Shown piece after piece: positions 1 through 10,184 of a stretch of 64,000 bases of DNA. How positions within the stretch are numbered: position 1 is the first letter of the stretch; each line of letters begins with the position of its first letter. Below the pieces are notes generated by a model. That model saw nothing but the letters and a program-made list of their open reading frames with translations, was not told the DNA's origin and searched no databases. The DNA is from Esteya vermicola (Eukaryota > Ascomycota > Sordariomycetes > Ophiostomatales > Ophiostomataceae), in contig PCDM01000018.1 in assembly GCA_002778215.1 (NCBI GenBank), positions 5,642,001 to 5,706,000 on the forward strand, written 5' to 3'. Position numbers and translations under genes: made by a program.

Positions 1-624
1 AACGGGCTGCTGGGGTTCGTGGGGGTGTGATTATCCACACCGGCTGCAGGGCTTCCCGACTCGGTATGCGACCCTGGCGTGCTAGAGCCTGTATACTGCA
101 GGCTCTGCCTGGCACGAGAAATGGTCTCCTCTACACGTGTCAGACGGTCCCTCAGCTCGTCTGTGGCCGTCCTCTTCTTGCTCCTGCGCGTGGCCACTTT
201 GGACTGGCGGTCGAAGGTGCACTCTGTATTGTGATGGCTGCACCAGTTGCACTTGGGAAGAGCGCCATCACAGTGGATCTAAGCCGCCAAGAAAGTAAGA
301 AGATCGTTTGAAATCAAGAAGGAAGGATTATAAATCGGAGAAAGGACCTACCTTTCTTCTGTGGCAAGAGTCACAGGCCCGTTTTTTCACCCGCGTTATT
401 CCAGCCATTGTCGTACCTCGCCAGTCAGACCGTTTATTCTTCGTCAGCGGCATGCACAGAAATCAAGATTCATCCCACAGGCTATGTATAGACCGTTGCC
501 TAGGCAGACCACGGAAAACCATGACGTTTGCCTGCCGATAATCTCTTGTCTCAGGGAGGAAAACCGAGAAAAGGATGGAGCTGACGGAGCCAATCAAATC
601 CACTTCCGCCATCGCGGTATGCTT

Positions 625-631
625 TTAGTCA
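625..631. promoter_or_regulatory. Yap1-type response element TTAGTCA
   Basis: TTAGTCA is a consensus fungal Yap1/AP-1 element (reverse complement TGACTAA). It lies about 400 bp upstream of the PDR transporter ATG. Its role is inferred from the consensus and position only. Confidence 0.45.
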
Positions 632-657
632 GGCTCGGCGCTAGTGAGCCGCGCCGA

Positions 658-676
658 GGCCGCTGACTCAGCGGCC
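658..676. promoter_or_regulatory. 19-bp perfect palindrome centred on TGACTCA (AP-1/Gcn4-type site)
   Basis: Bases 658-676 read GGCCGCTGACTCAGCGGCC, perfectly self-complementary around a single central C. The core TGACTCA (664-670) is the classical AP-1/Gcn4 bZIP site. It sits between two Yap-type elements in the promoter of the PDR transporter. Confidence 0.5.
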
Positions 677-726
677 GTTTTTCAGGCCATCACGGAGGAA
701 ACCTCGGACCACCGTTTCGGAGATGG

Positions 727-733
727 TGACTAA
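727..733. promoter_or_regulatory. Yap1-type response element TGACTAA
   Basis: This is the same element as at 625-631 but in the opposite orientation, about 300 bp upstream of the PDR transporter start. The two sites flank the AP-1 palindrome at 658-676. Confidence 0.45.
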
Positions 734-1027
734 GCGGCAAGTCCAGATCGTTGTCAACTTTCCAAACATTGAATCCGGACTACCCGGGGCTGACAGATGC
801 ATTGACTCGTAAATATGCAAGCATAGGGAAGCGGCCGCGGCGGACGCGTCCAGAATTGTTCCGGAGACACGGAAATAGCCAAATTCTTGTTTTGACTGCC
901 TACTTATATGGTCTATCATGGACGCCTCCCCCCCTGAGACCAAGCTGTGATCCTTCTTCCCTTGAATCACCAACTTTGTCTCATCTTGAACGAACGGGGC
1001 CTCAGAATCCTGCGGGCTATTTGCGAT

Positions 1028-4000
1028 ATGGCCGACCTACAGCCTACCAATATACCTGCCAATGAGCCTGCCAAGGAGGAACTATCTGATGATGACTCGT
1101 GGGCTTTGAAAGGCAAGATTGTCGAGGCCCAGGAGCGAGACCGAAAGTCGGGCGTTCCGCCCCGCGAGCTAGGTATCACATGGAAGAATCTCACCGTCAA
1201 GGCCATTAGTTCTGCAGCTGCTATTAATGAGAACGTCTCGTCCCAATTCAACATTCCAGCCCAGATCCGTGCGTCTCGCAATAAGCCGCCGCTCAAGACG
1301 ATCCTCGACACCAGCCATGGTTGTGTCAAGCCCGGCGAGATGCTCCTTGTCCTTGGTCGCCCTGGGTCCGGATGCACGACGTTGCTCAGTCTTCTCGCCA
1401 ACCGGCGCCGGGGCTATTCTTCCATCAGTGGCGACGTCTTTTACGGGTCCTTGCCGGCCACCGATGCCAAGCAGTACCGGAGTCAGATCGTCATGAACAC
1501 GGAAGACGAGCTCTTTTTCCCGACTCTGACCGTCAAGCAGACGATGGATTTTGCAACGCGTCTCAAGATCCCCTACCGTCTCCCCGAGGGCGTCCAGTCG
1601 CCTCAGCATCTGCAGCTGGAAAACCGCAACTTCCTCCTCGAGTCGATGAGCATTGAGCACACTCACAACACCAAGGTGGGCAACGAGTTTGTGCGCGGTG
1701 TCTCTGGTGGTGAAAGAAAGCGGGTGTCGATTATAGAGACGTTGGCCTCACGGGGATCCATCTTTTGCTGGGACAACAGCACGCGTGGTCTGGATGCCAG
1801 CACGTAAGTTGGCCCTCTCCCTCGGCCGGGCATCTCTCCATGATGTGCCACTAACAGTTTGCAGGGCCCTCGAGTGGGCCAAGGCCATACGTGCCATGAC
1901 GGATGTCTTAGGTCTGGCATCCATCGTGACGCTCTACCAGGCCGGAAACGGCATCTACAACCTGTTTGACAAGGTCCTCGTCTTGGACGGGGGTCATGAG
2001 GTATTTTATGGCCCGCTGAAGGAGGCCCGCCCTTTCATGGAGGACCTTGGCTTCATCTGCCGCGAGGGGTCCAATGTGGCAGACTTTCTGACCGGCGTGA
2101 CCGTGCCCACGGAGCGCAGGGTCCGCCCAGAGTGCCGTGATTCGTTCCCGCGCACGGCCGCCGAACTTCAGGCTGCCTATGAGAAGTCTGCCATCTGCGC
2201 GCAGATGAACGCGCAATACGACTACCCATCCACCGATGAAGCCCGCCAGCGTACCGAGCTGTTCAAGCAAGGTGTCTCGCAGGAAAAGCATAAGCAGCTG
2301 CCGTCTAGCAGCCCGCTGACTGTCAGTTTTGGAACGCAACTCAAGGCCTGTATCATCCGGCAGTACCAGATCCTCATGGGTGACCGGGCCACCTTTATGA
2401 TCAAGCAAGTGTCAACGCTCGCGCAAGCACTCATTGCAGGCTCCCTCTTTTACAATGCCCCAAATAATACGGGCGGTCTATTCTCCAAGTCCGGAGCGCT
2501 GTTCTTCTCGCTGCTCTACAACAGCCTGCTGGCCATGTCTGAAGTGACGGACTCGTTCAGCGGCCGCATGGTGCTCATCAAGCACAAGTCATTTGCCTTT
2601 TTCCACCCGGCCGCATTTTGCATAGCCCAGGTTGCTGCCGATATTCCTGTCCTTCTCTTTCAGATATCCATCTTCTCGGTCGTCGTTTACTTTATGGTCG
2701 GTCTAGAGGCTTCTGCAGGCGCCTTTTTTACGTACTGGGTGATTTTGCTTGCCGCAACAATGGTAAGACCCAGTTCTGGTGTCTGTTTGATTTGTTTGAT
2801 TTGTTTGATTTGTTTGTTTCTATTTGTTTGATTATTCTTTCTGACAAGTCAAGTGCATGACGGCCCTGTTTCGATCCATCGGTGCCGCCTTTAGCACGTT
2901 TGATGGTGCGTCCAAAGTGTCCGGTTTCCTCATCAATGCCCTCATCATGTACACCGGCTACATGATCCAGAAACCGCAGATGCACCCGTGGTTTGTCTGG
3001 ATCTTTTGGATCGACCCGATGGCGTATGCTTTCGACGCCCTTCTTTCCAACGAGTTTCATGGCAAGGTCATTCCCTGTGTGGGAAACAACCTGGTGCCGC
3101 TGGGTCCCAGCTACACCGACACGGCCCACCAGGCTTGCGCCGGCGTCCAGGGCGCCGTCCAGGGCCAGACTTTTGTGACAGGTGAAGCTTACCTCTCCAG
3201 TCTGTCTTACGGACACAGCCACATCTGGCGCAACTTTGGTGTTATCTTGGCGTTCTGGCTCCTCTTTGTAGTGATTACCATAGTGGCAACGTCTCGGTGG
3301 CGGTCCTCGTCCGAGGCTGGGCCGTCGCTGGTCATTCCGCGTGAACTGGCAAAAGCTTCGCCGGCGCTGCAGTTTGACGAAGAAGGCCAGATGCAGGAGA
3401 AGGATGTGCGCAACGAGCAAATCCTGCCATCATCGGGCAGCAACGTCGAGGATACGGCCGTCGAGGATGACAATGCCACCCCTGACGGTCTGATCCGCAA
3501 CACGTCCGTCTTCACCTGGAAGAACCTCTCGTACACGGTCCAGACACCGACGGGCGACCGTCAGCTCCTGGACGACGTGCAGGGATGGGTGAAGCCCGGC
3601 ATGCTGGGCGCCTTGATGGGCTCCTCTGGCGCGGGCAAGACGACGCTGCTGGATGTGCTGGCTCAGCGCAAGACGGAAGGCACGATTCACGGCTCCATCC
3701 TGGTGGACGGCCGCCCCCTGCCCGTCTCCTTTCAGCGGTCGGCCGGCTACTGCGAGCAGCTCGACGTCCACGAGCCCTACGCGACGGTCCGTGAAGCTCT
3801 GGAATTCTCGGCCCTGCTGCGCCAGAGTCGAGAGACATCACGCGAAGAGAAGCTGCAGTATGTCAACACGATCATCGACCTGCTGGAGCTGCACGACCTC
3901 GCCGACACGCTGATTGGACACGTGGGCGCCGGCTTGACGGTGGAGCAGCGCAAGCGAGTCACGATTGGCGTGGAACTCGTGTCGAAGCCGAGCATCCTCA

Positions 4001-5406
4001 TCTTCCTGGACGAGCCCACGTCGGGCCTCGACGGCCAGTCTGCCTTTAATACGGTCCGCTTCCTGCGCAAGCTGGCCGATGTGGGTCAGGCCGTTCTCGT
4101 CACGATCCACCAGCCGTCTGCCCAGCTGTTTGCCGAGTTTGACACGCTGCTGCTTCTGGCACGTGGAGGCAAGACGGTCTACTTTGGCGACATTGGCGAC
4201 AATGCGCAGACGGTCAAGGACTACTTTGCCCGCTACGACGCACCCTGCCCGCCCGAGGCCAACCCGGCCGAGCACATGATTGACGTCGTGTCGGGCGTGC
4301 TGTCGCAGGGACGAGACTGGAACCAGATCTGGCTGGCGTCGCCGGAGCATGAGCGCGTGACCAAGGAGCTCGACCAGATCGTAGCCGAGGCCGCGGCCAA
4401 GCCGGCCGGCACCATGGACGACGGCCACGAGTTCGCCATGCCGCTGTGGTACCAGACCAAGGTGGTGGTGCAGCGGATGAATGTGTCGCTGTACCGCAAC
4501 ACGGACTATGTCAACAACAAGTTTATGCTGCACATTGGCACGGCGCTCTTCAACGGCTTTTCCTTCTGGATGATTGGCGACTCCATCAACGACCTGCAAC
4601 TGCGCCTCTTTACCATTTTCAACTTTATCTTTGTGGCCCCGGGCGTGATCAGCCAGCTGCAGCCGCTGTTCATTGAGCGCCGCGATATTTTTGAGACGCG
4701 CGAGAAGAAGAGCAAGATGTACTCGTGGATCGCCTTTGTGACGGGTCTCATCGTCTCCGAGATCCCCTACCTCTGCATCTGTGCCGTCCTCTACTTTGTG
4801 TGCTGGTACTACACCGTCGGCTTCCCCTCTTCTTCGGCCCGTGCCGGCGGCACATTCTTTGTCATGCTCATGTACGAGTTCATCTACACGGGCATCGGCC
4901 AGTTCATTGCGGCCTACGCACCCAATGCGACGTTTGCTGCGCTGGCAAACCCGCTGGTCATTGGTATTGTGATCTCCTTTTGTGGCGTGCTCGTGCCCTA
5001 CACGCAGATCCAGGTGTTCTGGCGGTACTGGCTCTACTATCTGAACCCGTTCAACTACCTCATGGGCAGTCTGCTCGTCTTTGACGTCTGGGGAACGCCC
5101 GTCAACTGCAAGGATCACGAGTTCTCCGTCTTTGACCCGCCCAGCAACCAGACGTGTGCCGAGTATCTGGACGACTACATGCACGGCTATGGCGCCGCCA
5201 GCCGGCTGATGAATCCGCAAGACACCAGCAGCTGCCGCGTGTGTCAGTACCAGGATGGCAGTGACTACCTCCGCACGCTCAACCTGACAAAGTACTCTGA
5301 CGGGTGGCGTGATGCAGGCATCGTGGTCATCTTTGCCTTTAGCTCGTATGCCCTCGTGTATGCCCTCATGAAGCTGCGGACCAAGACGTCAAAGAAGGCT
5401 ACATAG
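1028..5406 (+). CDS. Full-size PDR-type (ABC-G) multidrug transporter
   Basis: ATP-driven plasma-membrane exporter of the pleiotropic drug resistance family, layout NBD1-TMD1-NBD2-TMD2. Exons 1028-1803, 1865-2762 and 2854-5406 give about 1408 aa. The joins keep phase and rebuild the conserved RGLDASTALEW stretch. NBD1 has the PDR-typical degenerate Walker A GRPGSGCTT (about residues 110-118), signature VSGGERKRVSI and Walker B WDNSTRGLD. NBD2 has a canonical Walker A GSSGAGKTT (about 815), degenerate signature LTVEQRKRV and Walker B FLDEPTSGLD (about 940). Hydrophobic blocks follow each NBD. ATG 1028 is the first ATG in frame; the 947-1027 extension has none. Intron 2 carries a TTTGATTTG microsatellite. 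AP-1/Yap-like sites upstream suggest stress control. The substrate is unknown. It is convergent with a second PDR gene. Confidence 0.93.
2784..2832 (+). repeat. TTTGATTTG microsatellite inside intron 2 of the PDR gene
   Basis: About three copies of the 9-base unit TTTGATTTG plus degenerate flanks lie within the 91-bp intron 2763-2853. The intron still has a clear donor (GTAAGA) and a branch-like CTGAC just before its AG. Confidence 0.7.
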
Positions 5407-5837
5407 ATGAGCTGTTTTTCTTTTTTTTGTCTTTTTTTTCTTTTTTCTTGATTCTCATTTTCAGTCTTGAATATAATAGGCCTCTTCCAGGCTGTCCCGG
5501 AGCATTATCCGTTTTTTCTCTTCTTTGTCTCATTTTGTTGTTCTTTTTTAATTTTGTTTTTTTCAAACACATCCGCACATGTACAATTTTTTTTAACTCT
5601 TCACTCTTGTCAGTTAGATCGTACATTCATAAAGTAGACTAGGCAGTATTTCATAGATTGGTTTCTAAATGCTAGACAAACTACTACAAGATGAAAATCA
5701 GAAACAGTATGATGTGCTCCATCTTGCGATGAGAAGCCCAACAAAAGTAACTCTAGGAAATCAGTGCACAATTATAAAAATCTATGGTAAAAAGGTGACA
5801 GACAGAAGGAAAATCTAAAATGAGGTTCGACAATCCA
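5407..5837. other. Convergent 3' spacer between two PDR genes
   Basis: The left half has long T-runs on the + strand and the right half is AT-rich, as expected for 3' UTR and polyadenylation DNA of two genes meeting tail to tail. No coding potential is seen. Confidence 0.6.
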
Positions 5838-8800
5838 TTACAACTTCTTGCCCTTGACTTTTGGCTTCTTGGCTCGCGACGGCCGCACCCGCAGCAGATA
5901 GTAGAGCACGACCGCCATGATCGTGTTAAAGACAAAGTAGCAGATGAAGATGCCGTAGTTGCGCCACCGGTCGACCCAGTGGATCTCCCGCAGTCCCAGG
6001 TACTGATCCGCTGACGACATGCTGCAGTACTGGCAGTCGGACAGCGCGTCCGGGTTGTCGATGCTACCGCCGGCTGCGGTTGCATAGGGTCCCAGGTAAG
6101 CTCCGCAGGTCGTGCCGTTGGGCGGGTGGACAGTGATGATCTCGCTAGCAGAACACTGTACGGTTCGGCCATGCAGGGCCGCACTGCCGATACCGCCGAC
6201 GTAGTAGGTAAACGGGGAGACGCGGTACATGAAGATCCAGAAGCCCGGCAGTGCCGAGGGCGGCTGCATGACGCCATTGAAGACAAAAGACATGCCAAAC
6301 ATGAGCATGGCCAGCATCGCAGCGGCAGCGTCGCTCTCGATGCCGGCAATGACCATCTGGGCCATGCTGGCCGAGTAGACGTAGAACTGGACGACAAAGA
6401 GCATGGTGAGGCCCTTGGCGTCCGAGGTCTGCTGCGTGCCAAAGACGGAAAAGTAGAAAGACGCCCAGGCACAGAGACCGAGCAGAACCTGCCAGGGGAT
6501 CTCGACGAGCACCTGCGAGAGGATAAAGACCTGCCAGCTGTACGTGCGCGAAGGCCGTTCGCGGACCTCGTACAGGGATCGCTGGGAGACAAACTTGGGC
6601 ATGATCTGGTTGACGAGGATGGAGAAGATGGAGCAGAGAAGGAAGATGCTAAAGAGCGCGTTCTGGAAGCCCTGCTGGGAGTTGTCGGCGCGCCAGAAGG
6701 AGAAGCCGATGAAGAGGCCAGACGCGATGCCGAGCAAGAACTTGGCAAAGATGTACTCGGGCTCGCGGTAGTACTGCTGGAAGGCACGTACGGCCACGTA
6801 GCGGAACTGGTGGGCCATGGGAAGGGCAAAGTAGCGGCCCTCGTCCTCGGCATTCTCCGTTGCAGATGCGTCCTTTGACTGGGTCTGGAGCTCTCTGAGC
6901 CGTCCGAGCTCGGCAAGGACGCCCTCTCTCTCCGGGCTCGCATTCCACTGCGACACCCAGTCGACGCCAGGCGCGCCGTCGCCCGAGACCATACTCAGGA
7001 TGTACTCGGCCGGGTTTTCCAGGGGCGCGCATGGCCGGGCACCCTGGCGCTCAAAGTACGCGAGCAGGCTGGCCGACTCCTTGCCAATGTCGCCAAAGTA
7101 GACGGTGCGGCCACCCTTGGCCAGAAACAACAAGCGGTCAAAGGTCTGCATGATGAGGGCGCTCGGCTGGTGGATGGTGGCGAGGACGGCCTGGCCATGG
7201 TCGGCCAGCTTGCGCAGGAAACGCACAATCGTCCAGGCGCTCTGAGAGTCAAGGCCACTGGTGGGCTCGTCCAGGAAGATCAGTAGGGACGGCTTGGCAG
7301 CCAACTCAACGCCGATGCTGAGCAGCTTGCGCTGCTCGACATTCAGGCCCTCGCCCAGAGTGCCGACGACGGCCTCGGCAAAGTCGACCATGCCAAGCAT
7401 ATCCAAGACGTCCTCCACGTATGCGTGCTTCTCGGCCACGGGTGTCTCGCGCGGCTGCCGCAGCACGGCACTAAACTGCAGGGCCTCGCGCACGGTGGCT
7501 GTTGCGAGGTGGACATCCTGCTGCTGGACATAGCCGGTGCGGCGGGGGAAGCTGGGCCGCAGACCGAGACCGTTGACGAGCACGTCACCGGACACGATAC
7601 CAATGGATGTACGCTGAGCCAGTACGTCGAGCAATGTCGTCTTGCCGGCACCCGAGACACCCATGAGCGCCGTCAGTGTGCCCGGCTTGACCCAGCCGTT
7701 GACGTGGTCTAGCAGTCGCCGCGTGCCCTCCTCCTTGTCGGCGACGGGGATATCATAGCAGAGATCCTGCCACATGAGCACGTCGTGCTGCTGCGGCAGG
7801 TTATCGAGATTCGATGTGTCCGGTTCGCGTTCGACAGAGGTGGCCTCGACACCGGAATCCTTCTCTGGGTCTTTGCCGCTGTCGGTGGTGTTCCGGCTTT
7901 CGAGCACGTGACGCGGAGCATGGCCCGGCCGGTATACTAGCGCCTCCGCCTTGGACTCGGCACCCGTGCGATGCTCAGTAGCCACGAGGTAGGTCACGTG
8001 AAAAGCGATGAGAAAAGCTACCATAATACCGTAATTGCGCCAGAGGTGCTTGTGGTAGTATCCGTAGTTGAGTGCAATAAAGGTATCGCCAGAAATGAAG
8101 AGTGCGCCTGGCACAGAGCCCACAGCGGCGCATGTGACGGCATCACCAGAGCCGTAGGACGGCACGAAACTGGCACACGGCATCTCGCGGTTGTGGAACT
8201 CGTTGCTGATGAGGCCCTCAAAGGCGTAAAAGACGGGATTCACCCAGCGGATCCACGACAGCCATGGGTGCATCGATGGCGGGGGCAGGGTGAAGCCGGT
8301 GTAGACGAGAATACAGAGGACCATGATGCCAGCCAGACCCATGGCCTGGCCGGACGAATGCGTGACGGCCGCGAGGGTGCGGAAGATGCCAGACATGGTG
8401 AGGACGGCAGTGATGAGGAACAGCAGAAAGATAAAGAACTGGGCCGGGTGGCGGTTGAGATTGGTCATGAAATACAGGATGAGCCCAAAGACGGTCGTAC
8501 GCAGAAGCTTGATCGGCAGGTCGCTGAGAACGCTCGCAAAAGCTTCCGAGGCCGGGTGCACAAAGGCATAGCGAGCCTGCTTCTCGACAATGGGTCGCTG
8601 TGCGTACAGCATCAAAATCTCATTGAGGGTGATCATGGCGCTCATGAGGACACCAAAGAACATGACAGCGCCGCGCTGAAAGAGGGCGGCCGTGCTCTGC
8701 GGCGAGTTGTAAAAGATGGATCCAATAATGAGCGCGAGCACCGTCTGCACGACAATCGTCGAGATGGTCGTCGGCAGGTCGTTGCGCATTCTCTGAAAGG

Positions 8801-10184
8801 CGCGCGTCAGGCACAGCCGCACCTGCATGGCCACCGTCAGCAGGTACGGCGAGCCGGGACGCGAGTGCCGTGCCTGGCCCTTTACATGCAGGGCCTGGAA
8901 CTGGGCCGCGTCGTTGCCACCCAGAGGGTGCTGTCGGTCGTGCTCGGCAATCTGCTCTCGGAGTTCCTTATAGTCGGCACTGCGTCGCCAGTACGCCTCA
9001 AACTCGGCGGCCGTCCGTGGGACCTGTTTCTCCATGCCCGGCCGCGTCTGCCGCTCTCCCGGGTTGGTCACGGCCGTCAGGAAATCAGGCGTCGATTGCT
9101 GGGGGTGCTGCTGCCAGCCCATCTCGTGGAGGTAGGCGGCTGCTCGTGCCTGCGACCCAAAGTAGATCTCGCGGCCCTCGTACAGCACAATGACCTTGTC
9201 GAACAGCTCGTACATGGACTGCGAGGCCTGGTAGGCGGCCACGGCATGGACCGTGTGTCCAAATTCAGCCGTGCGTCTCAGGGCCTGCGTGAACTGCAGG
9301 GCCGACGCCGCATCCAAGCCACGCGTGCTATTGTCCCAGGCGCCAAAGCGTGCACGCGACAAGAACATCTCGGCAATACTGACACGCTTCCGCTCGCCAC
9401 CACTGACGCCGCGGACGTAGTTGTCTCCAACCTTTGTATGTTCCGTGTGGGACAGGCCAAAGATGGCCATGACGACCTGGACGACGGCGGCAACATATCG
9501 CGTGCGGGAGATGTTGTGAGGACGGACGGCAGGGGCACGGGCAGCCGCAGCAAAGGAGAGAGTCTCGCCGACGGTGAGATGCGGAAAGTGCTCGTCGACC
9601 TCTTGGTTGTAGGCGAGCTCGCCGCGGTAGTGCTTCATCATGTAGTCGAATTGGACGCCGCGGAAGTGGATGTCGCTCTCGGGCTCGAGACACAGGCCGT
9701 TGAGGTGGCCGCAGAGGGTCTTTAGAAAGGTTGTGCATCCGCTGCCTGGGCGGCCGAGGACCAGCAACATCTCGCCGCTGAGGAGCAGGCCGTCGAAGCC
9801 GTGCAGGATCCGTCGACGGATCGTCTTTTGTCGGGACAGCAGGTGGACTGCAGATCGAATCGGGGAGAGCATGCTCGACACCACAGTCTCTTGGAACTGG
9901 AGAGACGCGCCAGAGCCGGACACGGTGAGGTTGGAAAAGACGACATCCTGCTCGGGAATCTTGATGCCGCCCTCGTTGATAAAGTTGAGAGCCGCCTCGG
10001 TCCAGAGATGGTGATCAAACTCGGGCTTGGTAGGGTCGAGGCGAGGGTCGTCATAGGTGCCCGTGGCCGTGGGCACGCGGAGGTCGTGTTCCTGGAGGTC
10101 AGTGGCGATGCGTGTCAGGCTGGCAATGGCACGGCGCTCGAGCTCGTCGGCCCGCTCATCATCAGAACTGCTAGAGTCACTCAT
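5838..10184 (-). CDS. Second full-size PDR-type (ABC-G) multidrug transporter, intronless
   Basis: A single open frame of 1448 aa with the PDR order NBD1-TMD1-NBD2-TMD2. NBD1 has Walker A GRPGSGCTT (residues 144-152), signature VSGGERKRVSIAEM and Walker B WDNSTRGLD. NBD2 has Walker A GVSGAGKTT (about 840-848), signature LNVEQRKLLSIGVEL and Walker B FLDEPTSGLD. The C-terminus ends in a basic KKPKVKGKKL tail. The N-terminus is acidic and serine-rich (MSDSSSSDDERADE). The first in-frame ATG is used. It shares family with the neighbour at 1028-5406, but it lacks introns and its sequence is clearly diverged, so this is not a recent tandem copy. Predicted role: export of hydrophobic toxic compounds at the plasma membrane; substrate unknown. 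Confidence 0.94.
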   Translation of the reverse strand: MSDSSSSDDERADELERRAIASLTRIATDLQEHDLRVPTATGTYDDPRLDPTKPEFDHHLWTEAALNFINEGGIKIPEQDVVFSNLTVSGSGASLQFQETVVSSMLSPIRSAVHLLSRQKTIRRRILHGFDGLLLSGEMLLVLGRPGSGCTTFLKTLCGHLNGLCLEPESDIHFRGVQFDYMMKHYRGELAYNQEVDEHFPHLTVGETLSFAAAARAPAVRPHNISRTRYVAAVVQVVMAIFGLSHTEHTKVGDNYVRGVSGGERKRVSIAEMFLSRARFGAWDNSTRGLDAASALQFTQALRRTAEFGHTVHAVAAYQASQSMYELFDKVIVLYEGREIYFGSQARAAAYLHEMGWQQHPQQSTPDFLTAVTNPGERQTRPGMEKQVPRTAAEFEAYWRRSADYKELREQIAEHDRQHPLGGNDAAQFQALHVKGQARHSRPGSPYLLTVAMQVRLCLTRAFQRMRNDLPTTISTIVVQTVLALIIGSIFYNSPQSTAALFQRGAVMFFGVLMSAMITLNEILMLYAQRPIVEKQARYAFVHPASEAFASVLSDLPIKLLRTTVFGLILYFMTNLNRHPAQFFIFLLFLITAVLTMSGIFRTLAAVTHSSGQAMGLAGIMVLCILVYTGFTLPPPSMHPWLSWIRWVNPVFYAFEGLISNEFHNREMPCASFVPSYGSGDAVTCAAVGSVPGALFISGDTFIALNYGYYHKHLWRNYGIMVAFLIAFHVTYLVATEHRTGAESKAEALVYRPGHAPRHVLESRNTTDSGKDPEKDSGVEATSVEREPDTSNLDNLPQQHDVLMWQDLCYDIPVADKEEGTRRLLDHVNGWVKPGTLTALMGVSGAGKTTLLDVLAQRTSIGIVSGDVLVNGLGLRPSFPRRTGYVQQQDVHLATATVREALQFSAVLRQPRETPVAEKHAYVEDVLDMLGMVDFAEAVVGTLGEGLNVEQRKLLSIGVELAAKPSLLIFLDEPTSGLDSQSAWTIVRFLRKLADHGQAVLATIHQPSALIMQTFDRLLFLAKGGRTVYFGDIGKESASLLAYFERQGARPCAPLENPAEYILSMVSGDGAPGVDWVSQWNASPEREGVLAELGRLRELQTQSKDASATENAEDEGRYFALPMAHQFRYVAVRAFQQYYREPEYIFAKFLLGIASGLFIGFSFWRADNSQQGFQNALFSIFLLCSIFSILVNQIMPKFVSQRSLYEVRERPSRTYSWQVFILSQVLVEIPWQVLLGLCAWASFYFSVFGTQQTSDAKGLTMLFVVQFYVYSASMAQMVIAGIESDAAAAMLAMLMFGMSFVFNGVMQPPSALPGFWIFMYRVSPFTYYVGGIGSAALHGRTVQCSASEIITVHPPNGTTCGAYLGPYATAAGGSIDNPDALSDCQYCSMSSADQYLGLREIHWVDRWRNYGIFICYFVFNTIMAVVLYYLLRVRPSRAKKPKVKGKKL

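Larger units (their letters stand above)
1..1027. other. Upstream region of the first PDR transporter, no gene recognised
   Basis: No open frame here resembles a known protein. The downstream third carries three bZIP-type sites (listed separately) and lies directly upstream of the ABC transporter start at 1028, so it is read as that gene's promoter and 5' leader. The left 500 bases show no feature I can support. Confidence 0.6.

Noticed and set aside
3838..5220. A 460-codon minus-strand frame inside the first PDR gene
   Set aside because: Antisense shadow of NBD2/TMD2 with Val/Arg/His-rich composition and no recognisable family.
7971..9725. A 584-codon open frame on the plus strand
   Set aside because: It is antisense to the second PDR gene and mirrors its GC-rich codon use. 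It has no domain, while the minus-strand frame shows full ABC motifs.
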